This document shows, piece after piece, positions 45,308 through 54,262 of a stretch of DNA of 64,000 nucleotides; the stretch's first letter is position 1; each line of letters opens with the position of its first letter. The notes below the pieces were generated by a model. The model was not told the origin of the DNA. It was given only the letters and a program-made list of their open reading frames with translations, and did no database searches. The DNA is from Nitrosomonas sp. Its GTDB lineage: Bacteria; Pseudomonadota; Gammaproteobacteria; Burkholderiales; Nitrosomonadaceae. The stretch is taken from the NCBI GenBank assembly GCA_016710135.1, contig JADJLM010000004.1:124001-188000 (forward strand). Reading direction: 5' to 3'. Position numbers and translations under genes: made by a program.

Positions 45308-48109
45308 GTGATAGATGTTGACGCCGGATTAAATGATAACTCTGATGAAGATTCAGAGGAGGCGAAAAATACGCCCCTGCGACACGACATCCGCATGCTG
45401 GGTCGCATGCTTGGAGACACGCTGCGCGAGCATGAAGGAGAAGCAACTTTCAACCTCGTCGAAACAATCAGACAAACTGCCATTCGTTTCCGTCGCGACG
45501 GGGATCCTGTGGCAGGCCAAGAGCTTGATGCCATTCTCAATCGCCTAAAAAATAAAGAAACCGTCGCTGTGGTACGCGCCTTTAGCTATTTCTCCATGCT
45601 ATCCAATATTGCAGAAGATCTGCATCATAACCGCCGTCGCCGTATTCACTTGCGAGCAGGATCTCCGCCCCAATCCGGTAGCGTAACACTTGCATTAGAA
45701 CGCGCTCTGAATTCTGGCATTAGTGGCGAAGCGTTAGAGGGCTTTTTTGAGAAAGCAGTAGTATCACCCGTCCTAACTGCCCATCCAACAGAAGTACAAC
45801 GCAGAAATATTTTGGATTGCCAACTAACGATTCAGCGTTTATTAATCGAGCGAGATCGCACTCAACTTACCCCCAACGAGGCGCGTCATAATGAAGAAGC
45901 GATTCGCGCGGCAATCCAGATTTTATGGCAAACACGAATGTTACGTTCAGTACGACTAACTGTGCACAATGAAATCGAGAATGGCCTCATTTATTATAGT
46001 TATACCTTTCTAAGCCAAATTCCCTATATTTACGCAAAAATTGAAGATTTACTCGAACGTCGCTTAGGTGACCAGGCTCCTCCTGTCGCATCTTTTCTGA
46101 GAATTGGCAGCTGGATAGGAGGGGATCGGGATGGCAATCCGTTTGTAACACACCAAGTCACGCTACATGCGGCGGAACGCCATTCAGCTTTAATTTTTGA
46201 TTATTATATAAACGAAGTCTATCGCATCGGTCAGACCATGAGTTTAGCTGAACGATTGATTAGAGTTAGTGATGAGCTAGAACAATTAGCCGCCGCATCA
46301 CCGGACATCCCTGCAAGCCGCATTGATGAACCTTATCGAAAAGCCTTTTTAGGCATCTATGCGCGTCTGATCGCAACAAGTCAGCGATTGGGACATATCA
46401 TCACCCCTCGTAATCAGGTCAAGGCTGGAGAATCCTATGCAGACAGTGCAGAGCTTGTCCACGATCTTGATATCATTATCCATTCGTTGAAAAAGAATAA
46501 GTCGCACTGGCTTGCAAGAGGCGCACTACGCGACCTTCGTCGCGCAGCCGATGTATTCGGGTTTCACTTAGCGCCTTTAGATATGCGTCAACATAGCAAG
46601 GTCCATGAGCAAGTCATTGCAGATCTCTTTGCGCAAAGCGTTCACAAGACAGATTATCTAAGTCTAACGCCATCAGAGCGCCAACAACTGCTGCTAGATG
46701 AAATCACAAGCGCCAGAGCGCTCTATTCACCTTATTTCAAGTATTCAGCAACAACACAAAGTGAATTAAGAATTTTAAAAATGGCCGCTGAAATTCAGCA
46801 CCGATTTGGCCATGCTGCGCTACCCAATTACATTATTTCCATGACCACTAGTGTCGCCAATGTCTTGGAAGTGGTTCTACTACTCAAAGAAGTCGGTTTA
46901 CTCCGTGTTGGTGAAAACCCAAGACTTGGTCTAAATATCATTCCTCTATTTGAAACGATTGGTGATTTACAAGGCTGCGGAACAATGATGGGCGAGCTTT
47001 TTTCAGTTCCCTATTACCGTAAACTACTGGAATCGCGCGGTAATGAACAAGAGGTAATGCTTGGTTACTCCGACAGCAATAAAGATGGCGGATTTCTCAC
47101 CTCTAATTGGGAAATTTACAAAGCGGAGATCAATTTAACCGAAGTGTTTGCTAAGCATCAAATCGAATTACGATTGTTCCATGGGCGAGGCGGTACCGTT
47201 GGTCGAGGTGGAGGACCAAGTTATCAAGGTATTATGGCTCAACCTCCTCATAGTGTGAATGGGCAAATTCGTGTAACAGAACAAGCTGAAGTTGTTGCCA
47301 GTAAATATACCGACCCCGAAGTTGGGCGCCGCAATTTAGAGACACTGGTTGCTGCAACCATAGAAGCGACATTATTAAGCCATGAAACGATCCAAGCTGA
47401 TGTGGTACGTTATCATCAAGCAATGGAAATTCTTTCTTCACATGCCTTTTCAACTTATCGAAATCTTGTGTATGAAACACCTGGATTCAAGCAGTTTTTC
47501 CTGGAATCGACACCAGTTCGCGAAATTGCAGGCCTTTATATTGGAAGCAGGCCTGCTTCCAGAAAGCCATCGGATCGGATCGAAGATTTACGTGCCATCC
47601 CATGGGTTTTTAGCTGGAGCTTGAATCGCACCATTATTCCGGGCTGGTATGGGTTTGGTTCAGCCGTCGAAAAATTCGTCCAACAAAGTCGGCAAGGTGA
47701 AAATGGGCTAGAACTGCTGCAGGAGATGTATGCCAAATGGCCATTGATGCAAACACTGCTATCAAACATGGATATGGTACTTGCAAAAACCGATCTAGGT
47801 ATCGCATCGCGCTATGCAGAATTAGTTACTGATGTTAGCTTGCGTGAGCAAATTTTTAGTCGGATTCAAGACGAATGGCAACGCAGTGTTAAATGGCTTT
47901 TCCAAATCACGGGTCACCGCGAATTACTAGAAGATAATCCTACACTCGCTCGCAGCATACAAATTAGAACTCCCTACATCGATCCGCTTAATCATCTGCA
48001 AATTGAATTGCTGCGTCGTTATCGGGCCGGTGATGATGTCGAACAAGTACACCGCTCCATTCACCTTACGATCAACGGTGTTGCGGCAGGGCTTAGGAAT
48101 AGCGGTTAG
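45308..48109 (+). CDS. ppc: Phosphoenolpyruvate carboxylase
   Basis: This 933-residue full-length enzyme carboxylates PEP to oxaloacetate, refilling the TCA cycle, an important anaplerotic step in autotrophs. Motifs are VLTAHPTEVQRRN (catalytic His), GNPFVTHQVT, LGYSDSNKDGGFLTSNWEIY and FHGRGGTVGRGGGP. The start is GTG 45308 with a G-rich ribosome-binding stretch before it. A terminator follows. Confidence 0.97.
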   Translation: MIDVDAGLNDNSDEDSEEAKNTPLRHDIRMLGRMLGDTLREHEGEATFNLVETIRQTAIRFRRDGDPVAGQELDAILNRLKNKETVAVVRAFSYFSMLSNIAEDLHHNRRRRIHLRAGSPPQSGSVTLALERALNSGISGEALEGFFEKAVVSPVLTAHPTEVQRRNILDCQLTIQRLLIERDRTQLTPNEARHNEEAIRAAIQILWQTRMLRSVRLTVHNEIENGLIYYSYTFLSQIPYIYAKIEDLLERRLGDQAPPVASFLRIGSWIGGDRDGNPFVTHQVTLHAAERHSALIFDYYINEVYRIGQTMSLAERLIRVSDELEQLAAASPDIPASRIDEPYRKAFLGIYARLIATSQRLGHIITPRNQVKAGESYADSAELVHDLDIIIHSLKKNKSHWLARGALRDLRRAADVFGFHLAPLDMRQHSKVHEQVIADLFAQSVHKTDYLSLTPSERQQLLLDEITSARALYSPYFKYSATTQSELRILKMAAEIQHRFGHAALPNYIISMTTSVANVLEVVLLLKEVGLLRVGENPRLGLNIIPLFETIGDLQGCGTMMGELFSVPYYRKLLESRGNEQEVMLGYSDSNKDGGFLTSNWEIYKAEINLTEVFAKHQIELRLFHGRGGTVGRGGGPSYQGIMAQPPHSVNGQIRVTEQAEVVASKYTDPEVGRRNLETLVAATIEATLLSHETIQADVVRYHQAMEILSSHAFSTYRNLVYETPGFKQFFLESTPVREIAGLYIGSRPASRKPSDRIEDLRAIPWVFSWSLNRTIIPGWYGFGSAVEKFVQQSRQGENGLELLQEMYAKWPLMQTLLSNMDMVLAKTDLGIASRYAELVTDVSLREQIFSRIQDEWQRSVKWLFQITGHRELLEDNPTLARSIQIRTPYIDPLNHLQIELLRRYRAGDDVEQVHRSIHLTINGVAAGLRNSG

Positions 48110-48122
48110 AACTGATCACTCG

Positions 48123-48149
48123 AAGGAACTGATGAACTCAGTTCCTTTT
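48123..48149 (+). terminator. Rho-independent terminator after ppc
   Basis: AAGGAACTGA-TGAAC-TCAGTTCCTT is a perfect 10-bp stem with a 5-base loop and ends in TTTT, 14 bases after the ppc stop. Confidence 0.8.
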
Positions 48150-48262
48150 GGAAAAGCAGAAGCGATATAATAACAACCACCTCTTCAAACTAAGTGGAGC
48201 ACCTAATCTGAAGAGGCTTCGCCCTAATAATTTAGGGCAGGAGGAAAATAAATGAAGAGTAC

Positions 48263-48427
48263 CTACTTTCTAAGACTATCAATACAAGCTCGAACTTTTA
48301 CATCATCGCCTGCATAGATTCTCTGGCAATCCTCAGGAGTTTGAGGTGGATTCGCGAAGGCGGGAGAGAGAACCATCGTAACCATCAAGGCCAGAACATA
48401 AGTTGTAATTTGCTTTTTTGTCATCAT
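48263..48427 (-). CDS. Small secreted protein of 54 residues
   Basis: The ATG at 48427 has TAGGAGCT eight bases upstream and begins a signal peptide (MMTKKQITTYVLALMVTMVL), cleaved near AFA|N. The mature part of about 30 residues has two cysteines (EDCQRI and RACID) that could form a disulfide. Earlier in-frame starts would place charged residues before the signal. Function unknown. Confidence 0.6.
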   Translation of the reverse strand: MMTKKQITTYVLALMVTMVLSPAFANPPQTPEDCQRIYAGDDVKVRACIDSLRK

Positions 48428-48690
48428 GATTAAGCTCCTATTAACAAAAAGTAAGAAAACTGGCAAGTACGCCAGTAATACTTACTTAGCAATGAGCGTG
48501 CCAATAAGATAAAAACATTCTGTAACAATAACTTACAAAAAAAATCTAGCGGAATCTCAATCAATAGATGCGTATTCTCATCTAATAATGTCGTTTTAGG
48601 CCGACTTGTGTATCGACAAAACACGCTCCTTTACCGGTTAGACTTGGTATAGCGCTGTCTTTAATTAAGAACAAGTTATTGGGCTCACTA
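48428..48690. other. Intergenic region between the small secreted gene and the ABC exporter
   Basis: This 263-base region is AT-rich near the small gene and would hold its promoter. I see no RNA gene or long repeat. Confidence 0.4.
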
Positions 48691-50349
48691 TCATTTAAAG
48701 ATCGTGCTACGCATCAAATCATCTAAGCAGACAATTTTCTGTGCTTTCTGGGTCATCGGTTGACGCGTTGAAATAATGATCGAAGTGCGTCCCTGTATCA
48801 AAATATCTAGCGCACGATTAACTTTTTCGCTATTGAGTTCAAATTCTGCTAAGGATTCATCAATAATGACAATTGCCGGATTTTTAAGTAATGCGCGCGC
48901 CAACAGCGTGCATTGCTTAAGCTCGTTTGACGGAACTAATGCATCTTTATTGACTCGAGTCTGAAAACCATAAGGCATCTCTCGCGCAAAATCGGTAACG
49001 TGGCTTACTCGGGCGATAGCAGTTAATTGTGCTTCTGTCGCACAATGCATCGTTCCATACGCAACATTTGCCGCCAACGTATCTTCGAGCAGTGGCATAT
49101 CGGGACTGATCCATACAACTTTTGCGCCAATCTCCTCTATCTTCAACATAGTGATATCGATTCCGTCGAGTGTTATCCTTCCTGAGTAAGACTGATTGAA
49201 TCCGAGCGCGCAATCCAATATTGATTTGAGTGTCTTAAGGTTTGTAGCAGCCAATGCCACCCGCTCCTTGGGTTGAATTGTTAAAGAAAAATGAGATGAT
49301 GTATTAGCAAGCAGATCACCGTTCTGTAATTTGAGATCCTCAAACACGAGTGCGCCTTGAATGACTCCCAGCGCCATTCCACCCTTATAGGGGTACTCCA
49401 ATGATAGGAATTCATTGAGCTGCTGTAATGCGATACGCCCTTCGTTAAGTGTTGAAATACGATTCAAGAACTGAATTAGCAAGGGGGTAAGCAATCCGAC
49501 TGCGGTGATCATTGCAATCATTTCACTGAACGTTAGCTTGTAAAGATGATATTGATGCAACAAATAATAAAAAACTGCTAAGAGAATCAAAGAAAATGCA
49601 GCAATTGCTAAAAGTCGACTTAAGAAACTCCCAATAATCGGTCTCAGTGAGAATACTCGTTGTTTCTCGAGTAATTGGTAAAAATTGTTTCTTTCCTGAG
49701 ATATACCATTATCGATTCTGATCGATCGAACATGTTTCATAATGTGTCGGAATAAATCCGACGATTTTGTGACTCCCAGGAATTGATTATCAGGACGATT
49801 CGGTTCTTTATTGATGATTTGAACGATTAGAACAGTAATCAAAATCAAAAAAATTCCCAACACTGAGGCTTCACGATTGATATAAAACATGATGGCGATT
49901 AACCCAGCACAAGTCAGAATATCTTTAACCTGACCCCAAAATACTTGGGTGCTGAGATCGGAAATTTTCGTTATATTGGAAATGCTATCTGTGTAAAATT
50001 TCTTGAGATCATAGCGCTCTAACTGGTGAACAGGCAGTACCAGTGCTTTCTCTAATAGGCGCGCTTGAAGATCAGTCGATAACTTTCCTGCAGTCCAGCA
50101 TAAGATAAAATTTGCAAAGTGACTTGCAACTGCTCGCACAGTGATAATACTAATCAACGCAAACATCATTACCGTGGCCGTTCCTTGATCTCGGTACGCT
50201 AGCATGCGATCCAGTAACACCTTGACGACTAGTGGTAGCGTAGCAGTTGACACGCTAACAATCAGCAGAATAGCTATGATAAGCCAGAAGAAAGCTCGAT
50301 AAGGCTTACACCAATTAATCAATGGATGAATCGATTTTGTTTCACTCAT
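48691..50349 (-). CDS. ABC exporter-like protein with a degenerate ATPase domain
   Basis: The protein has 552 residues: an ABC-exporter membrane domain with about six segments (1-315) and a C-terminal nucleotide-binding domain. The latter lacks the usual motifs: no glycine in the P-loop region (VALAATNLKTLKS, 364-376), Pro416 in place of the Q-loop Gln (WISPD), VPSNE at 472-476 in place of LSGGQ, AEFE for the D-loop, and Thr528 in place of the H-loop His (ISTRQ). Only Walker B survives (IVIIDES, D497 E498). The frame is unbroken over its whole length, so this is not recent decay. It resembles MsbA-type exporters in layout; an ATP-driven role is unlikely in the usual way. Confidence 0.85.
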   Translation of the reverse strand: MSETKSIHPLINWCKPYRAFFWLIIAILLIVSVSTATLPLVVKVLLDRMLAYRDQGTATVMMFALISIITVRAVASHFANFILCWTAGKLSTDLQARLLEKALVLPVHQLERYDLKKFYTDSISNITKISDLSTQVFWGQVKDILTCAGLIAIMFYINREASVLGIFLILITVLIVQIINKEPNRPDNQFLGVTKSSDLFRHIMKHVRSIRIDNGISQERNNFYQLLEKQRVFSLRPIIGSFLSRLLAIAAFSLILLAVFYYLLHQYHLYKLTFSEMIAMITAVGLLTPLLIQFLNRISTLNEGRIALQQLNEFLSLEYPYKGGMALGVIQGALVFEDLKLQNGDLLANTSSHFSLTIQPKERVALAATNLKTLKSILDCALGFNQSYSGRITLDGIDITMLKIEEIGAKVVWISPDMPLLEDTLAANVAYGTMHCATEAQLTAIARVSHVTDFAREMPYGFQTRVNKDALVPSNELKQCTLLARALLKNPAIVIIDESLAEFELNSEKVNRALDILIQGRTSIIISTRQPMTQKAQKIVCLDDLMRSTIFK

Positions 50350-50506
50350 GACGCATCATTATCAATGCTAGAATTATTCGAAATAAATGAAAAATGAAAT
50401 CGACTGCATTCATAAGGTCATTTCTTTTAGTAAACTCACAGAATATTCAAAACTTGGTCAACTTATCAATACGTTTAGAAAAACTTAATCTCACTCGATT
50501 AAAACA

Positions 50507-51430
50507 ATGAATACACATCAATCCGAATCCATCCGACCAAAACCTTCCACACATAGAAAAGGTATTATTCTAGCAGGTGGTTCAGGTACTCGGCTCTACC
50601 CTGTAACTCAAGTTATTTCAAAACAGCTATTACCAGTTTTTGATAAACCAATGGTCTATTATCCGCTGAGCACCCTTATGCTTGCCGGCATTCGCGATAT
50701 TCTTATCATCTCAACGCCACAAGACACACCGCTTTTCAAGCAGCTATTAGCGAATGGGGAATCCTGGGGGCTTAATTTATCTTACGCTGTACAACCTTCC
50801 CCCGATGGATTGGCCCAGGCTTTTATCATTGGCGAATCGTTCCTAGGAAATGATTATTCTGCATTAATCTTAGGTGATAACATTTTTTATGGCCATGATT
50901 TTCACCATTTGCTCGATAACGCTATGCAACGTGAAACAGGTGCAACCGTTTTTGCCTACCATGTTCATGACCCTGAGCGCTATGGTGTAGTCGGATTTGA
51001 TTCTGTAGGTCGGGCCATCAATCTTGAGGAGAAACCTCAGCAACCTCAGTCAAACTATGCAGTAACCGGCTTATATTTCTATGACCAACAGGTTGTTGAA
51101 TACGCAAAAAGCTTAAAGCCTTCCGCACGCAATGAATTGGAAATTACTGACCTCAATCGAGTCTACCTAGAACAAAACAAACTCCGAGTAGAGATTATGG
51201 GAAGAGGCTATGCTTGGTTGGATACCGGCACATACGAATCATTGCTCGATGCGAGTAAATTTGTGGCAACCATAGAACATCGTCAAGGATTGAAAATTGC
51301 TTGCCCCGAAGAAATCGCATTTCGAAAGGGATGGATTACTGCAGAACAGTTAGAAAGATTGGCTCTGCCCTTAGCTAAAAATAGCTATGGTAAGTATTTA
51401 CAGCAAATTTTGAACCAACCTTTATTATGA
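50507..51430 (+). CDS. rmlA: Glucose-1-phosphate thymidylyltransferase
   Basis: This 307-residue enzyme starts dTDP-L-rhamnose synthesis (glucose-1-P + dTTP). The nucleotide-binding GIILAGGSGTRLYPVT motif and FDKPMVYYPLSTLMLAGI are visible. It is followed 26 bases later by rmlC. rmlB and rmlD, usually in the same operon, are not in the window. Confidence 0.96.
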   Translation: MNTHQSESIRPKPSTHRKGIILAGGSGTRLYPVTQVISKQLLPVFDKPMVYYPLSTLMLAGIRDILIISTPQDTPLFKQLLANGESWGLNLSYAVQPSPDGLAQAFIIGESFLGNDYSALILGDNIFYGHDFHHLLDNAMQRETGATVFAYHVHDPERYGVVGFDSVGRAINLEEKPQQPQSNYAVTGLYFYDQQVVEYAKSLKPSARNELEITDLNRVYLEQNKLRVEIMGRGYAWLDTGTYESLLDASKFVATIEHRQGLKIACPEEIAFRKGWITAEQLERLALPLAKNSYGKYLQQILNQPLL

Positions 51431-51456
51431 TCACTTGAGAAAATTTTGGGACAAAA

Positions 51457-52002
51457 ATGGAAGCCATACAGTTAGTCGTTCCGGATGTTTATTTGATTCA
51501 ACCTCGAGTATTTGGCGATGAAAGAGGCTTTTTTTTCGAAAGCTATAATCAGCAACAGTTTAATGCAGCCATTAATCGGTCAGTCGCCTTCGTTCAAGCC
51601 AATCACTCGCGTTCGGTACGTCATGTGTTACGTGGCTTACATTACCAAATCAAACAACCACAGGGCAAGTTGGTTAGAGTAGTCAACGGGGAGGTCTATG
51701 ATGTTGCTGTTGATCTCCGCAAAGGTTCTGCTACTTTTGGGCAATGGGTTGGTGAGGTCCTAAGCGCTGAAAATAAAAAGCAACTCTGGATTCCTGAAGG
51801 CTTCGCACATGGCTTTCTCGTTCTTTCCGAATCGGCTGATTTCCTATACCAAACAACTGACTATTGGGCGCCTGAGTTTGAACGATGCATCCTTTGGAAC
51901 GATCCAGTGCTAAATATTCAGTGGCCAATCAAGCAATCCCCTGTACTATCAGGTAAAGATGCGCAAGGCGTATCGTTCAAGCTCGCTGAAACTTATCCTT
52001 AA
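51457..52002 (+). CDS. rmlC: dTDP-4-dehydrorhamnose 3,5-epimerase
   Basis: This 181-residue cupin enzyme has GLHYQIKQPQGKLVRVVNGEV with the catalytic His, DERGFFFESYN at the N-terminus, and WIPEGFAHGFLVLSE. It makes dTDP-4-dehydro-L-rhamnose, used for surface polysaccharides. Confidence 0.95.
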   Translation: MEAIQLVVPDVYLIQPRVFGDERGFFFESYNQQQFNAAINRSVAFVQANHSRSVRHVLRGLHYQIKQPQGKLVRVVNGEVYDVAVDLRKGSATFGQWVGEVLSAENKKQLWIPEGFAHGFLVLSESADFLYQTTDYWAPEFERCILWNDPVLNIQWPIKQSPVLSGKDAQGVSFKLAETYP

Positions 52003-52049
52003 ACAGGCTAGGTTCTTGTTAGCACCAGTCAACATTAATCGTTAACGCT

Positions 52050-53399
52050 ATGGCAAAGTCCAAATCGCTATACTTTTGCAATGCGTGCGGTGGACAATCC
52101 CTGAAATGGCAGGGACAGTGTCCCCATTGCCGAGAATGGAATACGTTGATCGAAGGCATTGCTGAAAAAAAAGGGCCCCGTCTGATTTCAGGGCTAAGAC
52201 CAACTGGGATACAAAGCTTAAATGATATCGAGGTCACTGAAACGCCTCGTTTATCAACAACAATCGGTGAATTTGATCGTGTTCTCGGTGGCGGTTTGGT
52301 ACTGGGTGGGGTCGTGTTATTGGGTGGGGACCCGGGCATCGGCAAATCAACATTACTGCTGCAGGCGCTTGCAACGATGTCGATTGATCATCGTGTTTTA
52401 TATGTTAGTGGTGAAGAATCAGCGCAACAAATCGCCTTAAGGGCACGGCGGTTAAATCTCGATGTCCGTAAAGTCAGCTTGCTGACCGAGATTCATCTTG
52501 AAAATATCCATGCAACACTCAACACTGCAGCACCAGCCATAGCGGTCATCGATTCGATTCAAACGATCTATACAGATGCGTTGCAATCGGCTCCCGGTTC
52601 TGTCGCACAAGTCAGAGAATGTACGGCGCAATTAACGCGAATTGCTAAAAGTAAAGCTATTTGTATGATTCTGATCGGCCATGTAACGAAAGAAGGCTCG
52701 CTTGCTGGTCCCAGGGTTCTTGAACATATGGTCGATACGGTTATGTATTTCGAAGGCGATGCAAATTCAAGCTTCCGTTTGATTCGCTCGTTCAAGAATC
52801 GATTTGGCGCGGTTAATGAGCTTGGTGTTTTTGCTATGACTGAGAAAGGATTACGTGGCGTTAATAATCCATCCGCCTTTTTTCTTTCTCACCATCACAA
52901 ACCTGTTCCAGGCTCCTGTGTGATGGTCACGCAAGAAGGTACACGTCCTCTATTGGTTGAAATTCAAGCCTTAGTTGATGATGCCCATACTGCCAGTCCC
53001 AAACGCTTGAGTATCGGGTTAGAACAGAATCGACTGGCAATGCTATTAGCGGTTCTGCACCGCCATGCTGGCATTCCTTGTTTTAATCATGATGTCTTTA
53101 TCAATGCGGTCGGTGGTATCCGAATCACCGAGCCTGGTGCTGATTTGGCAGTGTTAGCTGCGATCGTTTCATCAATTAAGGATAAACCCCTTTCAGAAAA
53201 ATTGGTGGTATTTGGTGAAATCGGACTAGCCGGAGAAGTTCGCCCTGTGCAACGCGGCCAGGAACGACTCAAAGAAGCAGCAAAACTGGGGTTTATCAAA
53301 GCAATCATTCCGGAATCAAATAAGCCCAAACAACCTATTCCCGGCATCGAAATCCTGACCGTAAACCGAGTAGAACAAGCATTAGCGCTACTGCGATGA
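52050..53399 (+). CDS. radA: DNA repair protein RadA (Sms)
   Basis: This 449-residue protein has an N-terminal C4 zinc finger (CNACGG...CPHCREW), a RecA-like ATPase with GGDPGIGKSTLLLQ and the KNRFGAVNELGVF RadA motif, and a C-terminal Lon-like domain. It aids branch migration in recombinational repair. Its stop codon overlaps the start of the next gene (ATGA). Confidence 0.95.
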   Translation: MAKSKSLYFCNACGGQSLKWQGQCPHCREWNTLIEGIAEKKGPRLISGLRPTGIQSLNDIEVTETPRLSTTIGEFDRVLGGGLVLGGVVLLGGDPGIGKSTLLLQALATMSIDHRVLYVSGEESAQQIALRARRLNLDVRKVSLLTEIHLENIHATLNTAAPAIAVIDSIQTIYTDALQSAPGSVAQVRECTAQLTRIAKSKAICMILIGHVTKEGSLAGPRVLEHMVDTVMYFEGDANSSFRLIRSFKNRFGAVNELGVFAMTEKGLRGVNNPSAFFLSHHHKPVPGSCVMVTQEGTRPLLVEIQALVDDAHTASPKRLSIGLEQNRLAMLLAVLHRHAGIPCFNHDVFINAVGGIRITEPGADLAVLAAIVSSIKDKPLSEKLVVFGEIGLAGEVRPVQRGQERLKEAAKLGFIKAIIPESNKPKQPIPGIEILTVNRVEQALALLR

Positions 53400-54205
53400 A
53401 AAGCTTCATTGCATCGAGAAAAATTCGCATCTCTTTGTTAATTTTAGTTACGCTAACATTGCTTCTGGCTGCCGCTGTGTTACCACCTACTCCACAGTCC
53501 GCCTTATATCATGAATTTGCTGATCAGCGCTCGTATTGGGGTATTCCTAACTTTCTCAATGTGATATCCAATTTAGTCTTTTTGATCGTTGGTATTGCTG
53601 GTCTACTTTATTTGAAGAAAGGGGTACTGCTGTCGCGACATCAACCTGTAGCAACAGGAATTGAAATGGGATTATACCGATTGGTATTTGCTAGCACTGG
53701 TGCTGCTTGTGTAGGTTCGATTTATTATCACTGGGAGCCTAACCTGATTAGCCTATTCTGGGATCGATTACCAATCGCAATTGGATTTATGAGCTTACTC
53801 GCTGCGACACTGATAGAACGCTTTGTTGCTCACTGGCTCACCTATTTTGTAATATTATTACCCATAGCGGGCGCGCTGAGTTCTCTATATTGGCTCTGGA
53901 GCGAGCTTTATGGTGTTGGTAACCTAAACTTTTATATTGCCGCACAATTCTGCTCAATCATTCTTATTCTCTTACTGGTGAGCGGCCTTCCATCACGCTA
54001 TACCCATGCATCTGATATTTATCGCGTCATGTTTATCTATGGTTTAGCCAAGCTGGCTGAAATAGCCGATCAAGAAATCTATCAACTCGGAAACATCATT
54101 AGCGGGCACACCCTTAAACATGTACTTGCTGGGCTTGCAGTTTATTTCATTTTACGTATGCTAAAAAAACGAGCACTAAAACCAAGCTACGAAATGAATC
54201 AGTGA
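53396..54205 (+). CDS. Ceramidase-like (CREST superfamily) membrane protein
   Basis: The protein has 269 residues and about seven membrane segments. The conserved acid/His/Ser pattern of alkaline ceramidase-like proteins is visible: YWGIPNFLNVISNLVF, GSIYYHWEPN, LFWDRLPIAIGF and ISGHTLKHVLAGL, where the His residues bind metal. Members hydrolyse ceramides or related amides in eukaryotes; the bacterial substrates are unknown. Its ATG overlaps the radA stop, so the two are co-translated. Confidence 0.75.
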   Translation: MKSFIASRKIRISLLILVTLTLLLAAAVLPPTPQSALYHEFADQRSYWGIPNFLNVISNLVFLIVGIAGLLYLKKGVLLSRHQPVATGIEMGLYRLVFASTGAACVGSIYYHWEPNLISLFWDRLPIAIGFMSLLAATLIERFVAHWLTYFVILLPIAGALSSLYWLWSELYGVGNLNFYIAAQFCSIILILLLVSGLPSRYTHASDIYRVMFIYGLAKLAEIADQEIYQLGNIISGHTLKHVLAGLAVYFILRMLKKRALKPSYEMNQ

Positions 54206-54214
54206 AAAACAAAA

Positions 54215-54246
54215 AACCTCTTTAGCAACGATTTGCTAAAGAGGTT
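54215..54246 (-). terminator. Rho-independent terminator after rhlE
   Basis: AACCTCTTTAGCAA-ATCG-TTGCTAAAGAGGTT on the minus strand forms a perfect 14-bp stem and is followed by TTTTGTTTTT. It sits 17 bases past the repaired helicase stop at 54263, which supports that stop as the true one. The false longer frame runs through it. Confidence 0.85.
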
Positions 54247-54262
54247 GATAATTTTAGATGAC

